A stretch of 64,000 bases of DNA from positions 1,587,001 to 1,651,000 of the forward strand of contig CP065014.1 of assembly GCA_016700335.1 (NCBI GenBank), in the 5' to 3' direction. A program made the position numbers and the translations under genes. This document shows, piece after piece, positions 24,946-33,327 of this stretch (positions within the stretch are counted from its first letter, which is position 1; each line of letters starts with the position of its first letter). The stretch comes from Chlorobiota bacterium (GTDB lineage Bacteria; Bacteroidota; Ignavibacteria; OLB7). The notes under the pieces were generated by a model, which saw only the letters and a program-made list of their open reading frames with translations, did no database searches and was not told the DNA's origin.

Positions 24946-27549
24946 ATGAGAACAAATTTATCAATCAGGACTGCATTATTCTCAGTTTTATTTCTAAGTT
25001 TATTAACTTTAAACCTAGACGTACTTACAGTTAAGAAAAAATATTTTAAAAAAAATGAAAATGAGAAAGAAAAACTAGATGGTTCAGATTTGGCAATATT
25101 GCAAGAAATCGAATTAACTAAAGATCCTAGTTTAGGAATTGTACCACACGATAGATTATTTAAAGCAATAAAATACACGAATTCATTAAATAAAATTAAT
25201 TCAACTTCAATTACTTGGAACAACTTAGGTCCTAAAGATGTAGGTGGTAGAACAAGATGTATAATGGTTGACCCGAATGAATCAACTTTGAATACTGTAT
25301 GGATAGGTTCTGTTGGTGGTGGCCTTTGGAAAACAAACAACGTAACTTTAGCAAATCCTACTTGGTTACCTGTTGATGAACTTCTAGCAAATTTAGCTGT
25401 AACAACTATTACTTATAATCCAAATAATAGTAATGAGTTTTACTTCGGAACAGGAGAAGGTTGGTATAATAGCGATGCAATTCGAGGTGATGGAATATTT
25501 AAATCATCTAATGGAGGAGTTACTTTTACACAACTTTCTAGCACTGCAAACAACTCTAATTTTAGATATATTCAGAAAATTATATGCCATCCTTCATTAG
25601 GTATTTTCGCAGGAACTTCAACTGGAGTATTTAGATCAACTGATAATGGTTCATCTTGGAGTTCAGTTTTATCCGGAGCTTGTTCGGATTTAGAAGTCGG
25701 TTCTGATAATACTATTTATGCTTCAATTGGAATTTTTTCTACTGATGGTATATATTCTTCAACAACAGGAGTATCTGGAAGTTGGGTTAAAAGAAATAAT
25801 AGCTCAAACGGTTTCCCTACTAGTGGCTTTTATAGAATAGAAATAGCTTGCGCTCAAAACAATGCAAATGTTCTATATGCTTTGACTCAAAGTGCTAGTA
25901 ATAATGGTATTTACAATATTTATAAAACAACTAATAAATGTGTTACATGGACTACATGTAAGAAGCCTACTGATTCAGACCCTGGAATTGGTTCTGACTT
26001 TACTCGTGGGCAAGCTTGGTATGATTTAGCATTATCAGTAGATCCTAATAATTCAAGTACTTTATTGATTGGTGGAATAAATTTATTTAAATCTACTAAT
26101 AGTGGTGCTAATTGGTCTCAATTATCACATTGGTATGGAGGATATGGTAAGCAATATGTTCATGCAGATAATCATTCTATTGTATTTAAACCAGGTAATT
26201 CAAGTATAATATATTTTGGAAATGATGGAGGAATTTTTTCTTCAACAAATGGTGGATCTACTATTAGTTCAAAAAATAGTAATTATTGTGTAACACAATT
26301 GTTTGCATGTGCAACACATCCAACATCAAATTTGTTTTTATCAGGTGCTCAAGATAACGGATCTTTTAAATACAATAGTTTAACATTAAATACTGGGAAT
26401 CAAGTAACAGGTGGTGATGGAGCATATTGCCATATAGATCAAAATCAAACTCAATATCAATTCACTGCATATGTATATAATAATTATTATAGATCAACTA
26501 ATTCTGGTTCTACATTTTCTAGTGTTACATTATCTGGAAATACTGGAGCTAGCTTTATAAATCCAACAACTTATGATAATGTTTCAAATGTTATGTACTG
26601 CAGCGACGTAGGAAGATATTGCAGATGGAATAATCCTCAATCTGGGAATTCTCATACAATGATAACTGTTTCCAATTTTGGGAGTTCAGCAAAGATTACT
26701 TCACTTAAAGTATCTCCAAATGTTTCAAATAGAGTTTACTTTGGTTTATCAAATGGAAGAGTAATTTATGTTGACAATGCTAACTCGGTAAGTAGTTCTT
26801 CTGGGAATTATATAAATAATTTTTCAGGTGTTCCAACAGGATCAGTTTCTTGCATCGAAGTAGAACCGAGTAATGAAAATCATATTATCATTACTTATTC
26901 AAACTATGGTATTTCAAGTATTTGGGAAACTAAAAATGGTGGGTCTAATTGGGTTAACATTGAAAATAATTTACCTGATATGCCAATAAGATGGGCATTG
27001 TTAAATCCTTTAAATAATAGACAAGTATTCCTTGCAACTGAACTTGGGGTTTGGACTACAGATTCATTGTTTGGAAATAATACTACTTGGTATCCAATCA
27101 ATTTAGGATTAGCAAATGTTTCTACAAGAATGCTATCTATTCGAAATGATAATTTAATTATTGCAGCTACACATGGCAGAGGGTTATATTATTCTGAATC
27201 ATTGGTATCATTTAATCAAAATAAAAAAATTAAAGATTCAGATGTTTTAGATTCAATTAAAGCTGTTAAAAGTAAATTGATTACAAACCAAGAAACAGGT
27301 TCCTCAAAACTTTTGGTAAATGTTTATCCAAATCCATTCAATAAGAATTTGAAAATTAAAGCATTTAGTAATAATGAAGAGTTAATAAATTTAAGTATTT
27401 ACAATTTAAAAGGTGGATTAGTATATAGTTGTAATATAACATCTTTAAATGAAAATTTAATTGATCTTAGCTTTTTAAGTAATGGGAACTATCTTGCAAA
27501 ATTTGATTCTAAGAATGAACATTCAACATTGAAAATTGTCAAGGAATAA
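24946..27549 (+). CDS. T9SS type A sorted BNR/sortilin-like beta-propeller protein
   Basis: 867 residues. After an N-terminal hydrophobic segment comes WNNLGPKDVGGRTRCIMVDP, an opening typical of sortilin/VPS10-like BNR proteins. Many Asp-box repeats follow (KSSNGGVTF, RSTDNGSSW, KSTNSGANW, SSTNGGS, ETKNGGSNW), making a multi-bladed propeller. The last roughly 80 residues are a T9SS sorting domain beginning VNVYPNPFNKNLKI and ending TLKIVKE. It is a secreted or surface-bound protein of unknown ligand. Its Asp-box arrangement resembles the smaller lipoprotein at 1394. It is alone between two terminators. Confidence 0.85.
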   Translation: MRTNLSIRTALFSVLFLSLLTLNLDVLTVKKKYFKKNENEKEKLDGSDLAILQEIELTKDPSLGIVPHDRLFKAIKYTNSLNKINSTSITWNNLGPKDVGGRTRCIMVDPNESTLNTVWIGSVGGGLWKTNNVTLANPTWLPVDELLANLAVTTITYNPNNSNEFYFGTGEGWYNSDAIRGDGIFKSSNGGVTFTQLSSTANNSNFRYIQKIICHPSLGIFAGTSTGVFRSTDNGSSWSSVLSGACSDLEVGSDNTIYASIGIFSTDGIYSSTTGVSGSWVKRNNSSNGFPTSGFYRIEIACAQNNANVLYALTQSASNNGIYNIYKTTNKCVTWTTCKKPTDSDPGIGSDFTRGQAWYDLALSVDPNNSSTLLIGGINLFKSTNSGANWSQLSHWYGGYGKQYVHADNHSIVFKPGNSSIIYFGNDGGIFSSTNGGSTISSKNSNYCVTQLFACATHPTSNLFLSGAQDNGSFKYNSLTLNTGNQVTGGDGAYCHIDQNQTQYQFTAYVYNNYYRSTNSGSTFSSVTLSGNTGASFINPTTYDNVSNVMYCSDVGRYCRWNNPQSGNSHTMITVSNFGSSAKITSLKVSPNVSNRVYFGLSNGRVIYVDNANSVSSSSGNYINNFSGVPTGSVSCIEVEPSNENHIIITYSNYGISSIWETKNGGSNWVNIENNLPDMPIRWALLNPLNNRQVFLATELGVWTTDSLFGNNTTWYPINLGLANVSTRMLSIRNDNLIIAATHGRGLYYSESLVSFNQNKKIKDSDVLDSIKAVKSKLITNQETGSSKLLVNVYPNPFNKNLKIKAFSNNEELINLSIYNLKGGLVYSCNITSLNENLIDLSFLSNGNYLAKFDSKNEHSTLKIVKE

Positions 27550-27707
27550 TGAAAAAAGTATATTATTTATATATACTTGATTGTATCTGTTATATCGCAT
27601 TAAGAATTTAAATAATTATAAAAATTTATTTAAAAAATCATTGTATTTAACATAAGTTAATAATTTATATTTAATATAATTCTATTTATGTTAAATATAA
27701 TAAAAAT

Positions 27708-27740
27708 AAATCCCCTAATATCGGTAATTTTAGGGGATTT
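27708..27740. terminator. Bidirectional terminator between the BNR protein gene and icd
   Basis: AAATCCCCTAA pairs perfectly with TTAGGGGATTT across an 11-base loop, with A- and T-rich flanks on both sides. It serves the convergent genes 24946 (+) and 27777 (-). Confidence 0.85.
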
Positions 27741-27776
27741 TATTTAAAATTAGACTTATCATTTAATAAATAATAA

Positions 27777-28781
27777 TTACATATTTCTAATTATAGCATT
27801 TGTCATTTCAATAGTACCTACACCATTAACATTTAAATCTTTTGTACAATATTCACCATCTTTAAGAACTTTTATCAAGGAATTTTTTATTTTATCGGCA
27901 CAATCTTTAAAGCCAATATGATTAAGTAATAGTATCCCAGCTAAAAGTAATGCAGATGGATTAGCTAAATTTTTACCTGTTATATCAGGTGCAGAGCCAT
28001 GCACGGCTTCAAAGATAGCTACTTTTTTTCCTAAGTTTGCTCCTGGGGCAAGCCCTAAACCTCCAATCAAACCACTTGCTAAATCAGATAAAATATCTCC
28101 GAACAAATTAGTAGTAACTATTATATCAAACTGTTCTGGTTTGATTACCAGTTGCATACACATATTATCGATAATTTTATCATTGCATTTTATTGATGGG
28201 TATTCTAATGCAATTTTTCTTCCAATTTCTAAAAACATTCCAGAAGTGAATTTCAATATGTTTGCTTTATGAACTATTGTAATTTCTTTTCTATTATTCT
28301 GAATTGCATATTCAAAAGCAGATCTAATAATTCGTTCTGAACCTTGACGGGTAACAACAGCAACCGATTCAGCTCTGTTATGAGAATCATCTGTGTAACA
28401 TTCAATTCCAGAATACAAACCTTCTGTGTTTTCTCTAAAAATGATTAAATCTATATTTGAGAATTTAGATTTAACTCCTTCAAAACTTTTTATTGGTCTG
28501 TAATTTGCAAACAAATCAAATTCTCTCCTTAACTCAACATTTACACTTCTAAACCCATCTCCTATTGGAGTTGTTAAAGGTCCTTTTAAAGTTACTTTAT
28601 GTTCATGTATTAAATTTATAGTTTTATCAGGTAATGGATTACCATATTTCTCAAATGCTCCTAATCCAGCTTCAGCTTCAACCCACTCAATTTCAGCTCC
28701 TGAAGCATTAATAATTGAAATTACAGATTCTACTATACTAGGACCTATTCCATCTCCAGGTATATAAACAACTTTTTTCAT
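27777..28781 (-). CDS. icd: Isocitrate dehydrogenase, NAD-type (isopropylmalate/isocitrate dehydrogenase family)
   Basis: Beta-decarboxylating dehydrogenase; the 334-residue form resembles the NAD-linked IDH/IDH3 group. Seen: VVYIPGDGIGPSIVES, GDGFRSVNVELRREFDLFANYRP (related to the IDH3 substrate loop), FRENTEGLYSGIE, DNMCMQLV, TTNLFGDILSDLASGLIGGLG (metal-binding Asp residues) and FEAVHGSAPDITGKNLANPSA. The FRENTEGLYSGIE and ANYRP pattern favours isocitrate over isopropylmalate; homoisocitrate is a further possibility. It would feed the TCA cycle. Confidence 0.87.
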   Translation of the reverse strand: MKKVVYIPGDGIGPSIVESVISIINASGAEIEWVEAEAGLGAFEKYGNPLPDKTINLIHEHKVTLKGPLTTPIGDGFRSVNVELRREFDLFANYRPIKSFEGVKSKFSNIDLIIFRENTEGLYSGIECYTDDSHNRAESVAVVTRQGSERIIRSAFEYAIQNNRKEITIVHKANILKFTSGMFLEIGRKIALEYPSIKCNDKIIDNMCMQLVIKPEQFDIIVTTNLFGDILSDLASGLIGGLGLAPGANLGKKVAIFEAVHGSAPDITGKNLANPSALLLAGILLLNHIGFKDCADKIKNSLIKVLKDGEYCTKDLNVNGVGTIEMTNAIIRNM

Positions 28782-28820
28782 TTTTTATTACAATATAATT
28801 ATGATATCTATAAAACAAAC

Positions 28821-28852
28821 TGTCCTGTCATCTGCTAGAGAATGACAGGACA
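28821..28852 (-). terminator. Terminator-like hairpin after tRNA-Gly
   Basis: TGTCCTGTCAT and ATGACAGGACA are perfect 11-bp arms with a 10-base loop. Read on the minus strand, the stem is followed by GTTTGTTTT, suitable for ending the tRNA-Gly transcript before icd. Confidence 0.7.
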
Positions 28853-28879
28853 ATTTGCCTTAACAACTATGAAAACAAG

Positions 28880-28952
28880 AGCGAGAAACGAGACTCGAAC
28901 TCGCGACATCAACCTTGGCAAGGTTGCGCTCTACCAACTGAGCTATTCCCGC
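28880..28952 (-). tRNA. tRNA-Gly (anticodon GCC)
   Basis: Reverse complement gives acceptor GCGGGAA pairing with TTCTCGC, D-loop TAGCTCAGTTGGTAGAGC, anticodon stem CAACC/GGTTG with loop TTGCCAA (anticodon GCC), and T-arm with GTTCGAGTC. Length 73 with discriminator T; CCA is not encoded. Confidence 0.96.
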
Positions 28953-29045
28953 GTATTTCAATGGCGGCAAAAATAAGATTTTGAATAATACTATGCAAGA
29001 GAAAATAAATTTAGTTTATTTTTGTCAACACTTTTTTACAAATTC

Positions 29046-30374
29046 ATGTTTAAAAAAAAATTAGGACAAGAACCATCAATTGAGGAAATAGTTATTGCTT
29101 ACAATTCAAAAGCAATAGAATCTGCTTTTAAGTTAACTCAAGTTATTTTTGATAATTCAGAAAAAACAATAAATGAACTAGAAGTAATTTTAGATAAATT
29201 ACATTTTGAGTTGAATGAATCTAACTTTAAAAAAAAAATTGGACTAGGTCCCAATGAAAATGACCGGGAACAATGGGCTAATTTATGGGGATTTTATCTA
29301 GGAGAAACACTAAGAAATATATTTGGTGGTAAATGGGTTTATGGGAATTCTGAAGCACCAAACATACCATGTTTGGAATTAGAAAATAGTTTATGTATTT
29401 TCCCTACTGCAAAGGTTTTTAAAAGATTGGAGAATGGTAAAACAGATTCAATTTCTGATTATTTATTATTAATTAAAAAAAGAAATCAAATTGTAATTTC
29501 ATTTAAATTTCATTTAATCATGAAACAATATACTTCACTTACTTGTTTTTCCGATATACATACATTACAGATTTTATCAGCTGTTGCAGGCATGTTGCCT
29601 ATTTCTGGAATTCAAGATAATGATAGTTCTGTAGTTCTTTTTTTTGATGAAGGGAATTACAATTCTGATATTAAAAGTACTTTACTTTCTTGGACTGATA
29701 ACGTTGAAATTCAATTCTTAGAAGAAAAAGTTGAAGAACGAAATTGGAATTCTGAGTTTGAGAAATCTTTAGAACCTATTCGAATTTCTGATAATTTGAT
29801 TATAACACAAACTTGGAATCAGGATTTTAAAGAAAATGAAAATGATTATATTATTTATATTGATCCAAAAATGTCATTTGGTACTGGGCATCATGAAAGT
29901 ACTAGATTAATTTCCAGGTTGATGTTAGCAATGGAATTTAATGATATGAAAGTTTTAGATGTAGGTACTGGAACAGGAATATTAGCAATTTTAGCTATTC
30001 TAAAAAATGCAAAACATGTTTTAGCTTTTGATAACAATGAATGGGCAGTCAATAACGCAAACGAGAATTTTAAAATTAATAAAGTTGATTCAAAAGTAGA
30101 TAATAGGTTATGTGAAATTAAAGAAATTGTTGAAAATGATTTTGACATTGTACTAATGAATATTCATAGAAATTTAATTATTGAATTAATCCCTGAAATT
30201 TTAAAAAGAGTGAAATTAAATGAAAAATTTTCAATTCTTACTTCAGGAGTTTTAATAGAAGATTATGATAGTTTATTAGAAACACTTAAACTTTATAATT
30301 TATACCCTTATAAGGAAGCAAAAGAAAATGAATGGATAGCTACCCAATTCAAAATATCAAGTATAAAAAATTAA
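29046..30374 (+). CDS. prmA: Ribosomal protein L11 methyltransferase with extra N-terminal domain
   Basis: The C-terminal ~270 residues are PrmA: IDPKMSFGTGHHESTRL and the SAM-binding LDVGTGTGILAI, FDNNEWAVNNANEN and IVLMNIHRNLI (replacing the usual N-x-N/P motif). It would methylate ribosomal protein L11. Ahead of it lies an unfamiliar domain of roughly 150 residues with EQWANLWGFYLGETLRNIFGG in related form and a helix-rich beginning. PrmA proteins normally have only a short N-terminal substrate-binding domain. The ATG is preferred; an in-frame TTG 24 bases upstream is possible. ppx starts 10 bases later. The function of the extra domain is unknown. Confidence 0.85.
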   Translation: MFKKKLGQEPSIEEIVIAYNSKAIESAFKLTQVIFDNSEKTINELEVILDKLHFELNESNFKKKIGLGPNENDREQWANLWGFYLGETLRNIFGGKWVYGNSEAPNIPCLELENSLCIFPTAKVFKRLENGKTDSISDYLLLIKKRNQIVISFKFHLIMKQYTSLTCFSDIHTLQILSAVAGMLPISGIQDNDSSVVLFFDEGNYNSDIKSTLLSWTDNVEIQFLEEKVEERNWNSEFEKSLEPIRISDNLIITQTWNQDFKENENDYIIYIDPKMSFGTGHHESTRLISRLMLAMEFNDMKVLDVGTGTGILAILAILKNAKHVLAFDNNEWAVNNANENFKINKVDSKVDNRLCEIKEIVENDFDIVLMNIHRNLIIELIPEILKRVKLNEKFSILTSGVLIEDYDSLLETLKLYNLYPYKEAKENEWIATQFKISSIKN

Positions 30375-30384
30375 TAAAATTATT

Positions 30385-31302
30385 TTGGTTCATTCAGTTA
30401 TAGATATTGGTACTAATACTATTCTATTGCTCATAGCTCAAAAGTCTTATGATAGTGATTTTAATGTACTTCATGATGAACATAACATTTCAAGACTTGG
30501 ATCGGGAATAGTTAAAAAAGGAGAAATTTCAAAAGATGCATTTGATAGAGTTGAAAATTTTTTAAAAAGATATATTTTTTTATCAGAACAATTTAATGTA
30601 GATAAGATAATTTCTGTCGGAACTAGTGGCTTAAGATCTGCTACAAATCGGAATCAGTTTTTAATTGAAATGAAAAATCGTACTGGATTAGACATATCCA
30701 TTTTAAGCGGGCTTGAGGAAGCTGAAGGATCTTATATTGGTGGATTGTATGATTTAAATGTTAAAGAAGATTATAGAGTATTAATAGATATTGGTGGAGG
30801 TAGTACTGAAGTTGTATATGGATTTGGGAATAAAATTATAGATAAAATAAGTATTGAAATAGGTGCTGTTAAAATTAAAGAGAAATTCTACATTGAACAG
30901 CCAATTGATAAAAAGGTTATAGATCAAGCTAGATATTTTATAAGAGAAAAATTTTCTGAAATATTTGATATTCCTGGAAACCCTACTTTTGTTGGTGTTG
31001 CTGGAACAGTTACAACATTAGGGGAAATGGAACACACTACTAATAAAAATATTCCAAAGGAAGTAAATGGTAAAATACTTACAATCGAGAATGTTAGAAA
31101 TCTAAGTTTTATATTAAACTTATTAGATATTAACAGGATAAAAAAAATCCCACAAGTAAATCCTGAAAGAGCAGATTTGTTGCCTGCTGGGTCATTAATT
31201 CTGGAAGAGTATATGAATAAATTTAAAATAAATGAATTAGTAGTAAGCACTTCTGGATTACGTTATGGTGTAATGAAGAATTCATTTATGAATTTTACTT
31301 AA
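30385..31302 (+). CDS. ppx: Ppx/GppA family exopolyphosphatase
   Basis: Hydrolyses polyphosphate and/or pppGpp. The TTG start gives 305 residues with the ASKHA-fold signatures: IDIGTNTILLLI, VGTSGLRSATN, SGLEEAEGSYIGG (catalytic Glu region), LIDIGGGSTEVVYG, GVAGTVTTLGEME and NPERADLLPAGSLILEE. It is the short two-domain form. It is likely cotranscribed with prmA. Its 3' end overlaps by 8 bases the end of the convergent Spy-like gene. Confidence 0.9.
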   Translation: MVHSVIDIGTNTILLLIAQKSYDSDFNVLHDEHNISRLGSGIVKKGEISKDAFDRVENFLKRYIFLSEQFNVDKIISVGTSGLRSATNRNQFLIEMKNRTGLDISILSGLEEAEGSYIGGLYDLNVKEDYRVLIDIGGGSTEVVYGFGNKIIDKISIEIGAVKIKEKFYIEQPIDKKVIDQARYFIREKFSEIFDIPGNPTFVGVAGTVTTLGEMEHTTNKNIPKEVNGKILTIENVRNLSFILNLLDINRIKKIPQVNPERADLLPAGSLILEEYMNKFKINELVVSTSGLRYGVMKNSFMNFT

Positions 31303-32230
31303 CCCCTGTTTCTCCATTCCAATTTAAATTATTCCTCCTAGAATTCAATAAAGTCCTAAATTTTATTTTCTGATCTTCATTTAATATTTGTATGATTTTC
31401 ATTTTTGTTTCACTAATAATTATTTTTCTTTTTTGTTTGAAAATAAAAGGTGTATCATAATTATCTCTTTTTAGTTCTACTAGATTATTCTTAGCATTCA
31501 ATATAATTTCATTAATTAAATCTAATTGATTTTTATTAGCATTTAATTGATTAATAATTTCTTTAAAATGATTAACTCCACCCTTTTCAAAACTATTCAC
31601 TTCTTCATCTTTATACAACTTTAATTTGGATGTATCAGCTTTTACTAGTTTTACAGTAGAATCTATTTTTAATTTATTTTGATCAGATTTTATTTTAATG
31701 TCTTTCGAATTAATACGATTTTTATTTAGGTTAACAGAATCTATTGAATTAGTTTTAGGTATTATATTGGGTGTAATAGTACTTTTATTTTCGAGAATAG
31801 GTTTTGAAGTTAATACTTCCCTTTTTGAATATGATTGAGAAATTTCTTTATTGTTTTCTAATGACTGTTTAACCATTTCATGGAGCTTTGATGTGTTTTT
31901 TTTAAGTAAGTTAAATTGAGTTGAGTCAAGGTTAGGGGCTAATCTACTATTCAATGAATCCAAAATAATATGATATTTATTTGAAGTTGAATTACGTAAA
32001 TCACTTATTTCTTGATAACTTTTATTTAGTAGGTTTCTCAAAGAATCTTGTTTTGATTCGTCAACGTTAAGGTTAGCAAATATATACTTTTCAAAACCTT
32101 TTGAGTTTCGTAAAGATTGTATATTATCTACTTTTGATTTAATATACAACAATGCACATATACTTCCAACGATTAAGCCAGAGATAAAAACTCCGAAAAT
32201 AGATAAGTATGCTTTATTTTTATTATTCAT
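31295..32230 (-). CDS. Membrane-anchored protein with two Spy/CpxP-like helical segments
   Basis: 311 residues: one N-terminal transmembrane helix (SIFGVFISGLIVGSICALLY), then a helical segment with LNVDESKQDSLRNLLNKSY and LDSTQFNLLKK, a Ser/Lys/Asn-rich linker (about 140-215), and a second similar segment with NQLDLINEIILNAK and LNEDQKIKFRTLLNSRR. Both resemble the LTxxQ motif of Spy/CpxP/CnrX-type periplasmic chaperones or stress sensors. It is third in an operon behind an ECF sigma factor and a small membrane protein, so a sensor role in envelope stress is a reasonable inference. The assignment rests on motif resemblance. Confidence 0.65.
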   Translation of the reverse strand: MNNKNKAYLSIFGVFISGLIVGSICALLYIKSKVDNIQSLRNSKGFEKYIFANLNVDESKQDSLRNLLNKSYQEISDLRNSTSNKYHIILDSLNSRLAPNLDSTQFNLLKKNTSKLHEMVKQSLENNKEISQSYSKREVLTSKPILENKSTITPNIIPKTNSIDSVNLNKNRINSKDIKIKSDQNKLKIDSTVKLVKADTSKLKLYKDEEVNSFEKGGVNHFKEIINQLNANKNQLDLINEIILNAKNNLVELKRDNYDTPFIFKQKRKIIISETKMKIIQILNEDQKIKFRTLLNSRRNNLNWNGETGVK

Positions 32231-32241
32231 ATTTTCCTAAT

Positions 32242-32511
32242 TTAAAATGTGGTTATTAATCCATGCATTGATGAGTAAGTTTCAATAACTTTAAATAAGT
32301 TTCCAGATATAAAAGCGATAATAATTGAAGCTAGTGAAACACCTCCAAAAGTTAATACAAGTTTTGGTCTTAATGATACTAATGCATCCAAAATATTTAT
32401 GTTTTCCTTTGAGGACATAATTTTTATTGCAAGCTTTTCTGAAAACAAATATGGTAACTCTGTACTAAAGTTTTCTCTTAGTATTTGGTCTATTATAATT
32501 TTATTTTTCAT
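32242..32511 (-). CDS. Small single-pass membrane protein, candidate anti-sigma factor
   Basis: 89 residues with a polar N-terminal half and one transmembrane helix (LVLTFGGVSLASIIIAFISG) near the C-terminus. It sits 6 bases after the ECF sigma gene and 11 bases before the Spy-like gene. Location and cytoplasm-plus-TM layout suggest an anti-sigma factor, but it lacks an obvious zinc-binding ASD motif and the soluble part is short. Could be a target for RseP-type cleavage. No homology recognised. Confidence 0.6.
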   Translation of the reverse strand: MKNKIIIDQILRENFSTELPYLFSEKLAIKIMSSKENINILDALVSLRPKLVLTFGGVSLASIIIAFISGNLFKVIETYSSMHGLITTF

Positions 32512-32517
32512 ATTATT

Positions 32518-33126
32518 TTAATCATAGAATTCAAATGAGTCATTTTTCAATATTTCCTTCATTTTATCTTTCGCTCTTGAAAGCCTTGATTTAACAGTAC
32601 CTTCAGAAATGTTAAGTACTTTTGCAACTTCTTCAACAGACATTTCTTCAACAATTCTAAATACCATTACTGTTCTAAATTCTTCTGGTAACTTCTGCAA
32701 TGCATTGATAACTGTATTTGTATTTTCCTCTAGAATCAAACTCTTATCAGTTAGGGAATCTCCAGCAAAACTTTCTTTAATAGAATTCTTATCTGTTTCT
32801 TGATCTATAGAATCATAACTAAAGAACAAGAATTTTTTCCTCCTTCGATTTTTAGAAACTCTATAACAATGCCTCATTGCAATTGTTGTTATGTAAGTAC
32901 TAAAGAGTGATTCAGCCCTAAAACCCTTTAAAGCCTTAAAAATCAAGATAAAAATGTCTTGCGTTATATCCTCTAAATCTTGTTGAGAAACATCTCCAAT
33001 AATACTTTTAATTGTAGAAATTACTCTTTTTTGATATCTTTTAATAAGTTCTACAAATGCTGGTTCATTTCCTTCCAACACTTGATTTACTAATTCAATA
33101 TCAGTTATTTCATTATACTTAATCAA
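32518..33126 (-). CDS. ECF RNA polymerase sigma factor
   Basis: 202 residues, TTG start. Region 2 carries AFVELIKRYQKRVISTI and DLEDITQDIFILIFKAL, with FSTYITTIAMRHCYRV for -10 recognition. Region 4 has LPEEFRTVMVFRIVEEMSVEEVAKVLNISEGTVKSRLSRAK, a clear helix-turn-helix. A Ser/Asp-rich linker joins them. It leads a three-gene operon with a small membrane protein and a Spy-like protein, a layout resembling CnrH-CnrY-CnrX-type stress modules. The regulon is unknown. Confidence 0.93.
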   Translation of the reverse strand: MIKYNEITDIELVNQVLEGNEPAFVELIKRYQKRVISTIKSIIGDVSQQDLEDITQDIFILIFKALKGFRAESLFSTYITTIAMRHCYRVSKNRRRKKFLFFSYDSIDQETDKNSIKESFAGDSLTDKSLILEENTNTVINALQKLPEEFRTVMVFRIVEEMSVEEVAKVLNISEGTVKSRLSRAKDKMKEILKNDSFEFYD

Positions 33127-33284
33127 GATTTTGAAAATGACTTATTTTCTTAGATACACAATAATAAATTACGTTCCAATAATTTTTACTTTTTAAAAAA
33201 TAGATTCAGTAATAAATTTTTTAATAATTAATTTTTCAGCTAATTAAAGATAAGGAAATTTTAATTTTTCAATGTAAGTTTACT

Positions 33285-33292
33285 TAAATTTG
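33285..33292 (+). promoter_or_regulatory. Candidate -7 box for the 33328 gene
   Basis: TAAATTTG matches TAnnTTTG and lies 36 bases before the ATG. No convincing TTG -33 element is seen at the usual distance. Confidence 0.3.
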
Positions 33293-33327
33293 CATCTAAT
33301 CTATAAATTTAGATTTAATTTATCATT

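Noticed and set aside
28821..28852. The 11-bp hairpin near tRNA-Gly as a riboswitch for icd
   Set aside because: It lies directly behind the tRNA and has a T-rich tail on that strand, so a terminator explains it; no ligand-binding architecture is visible.
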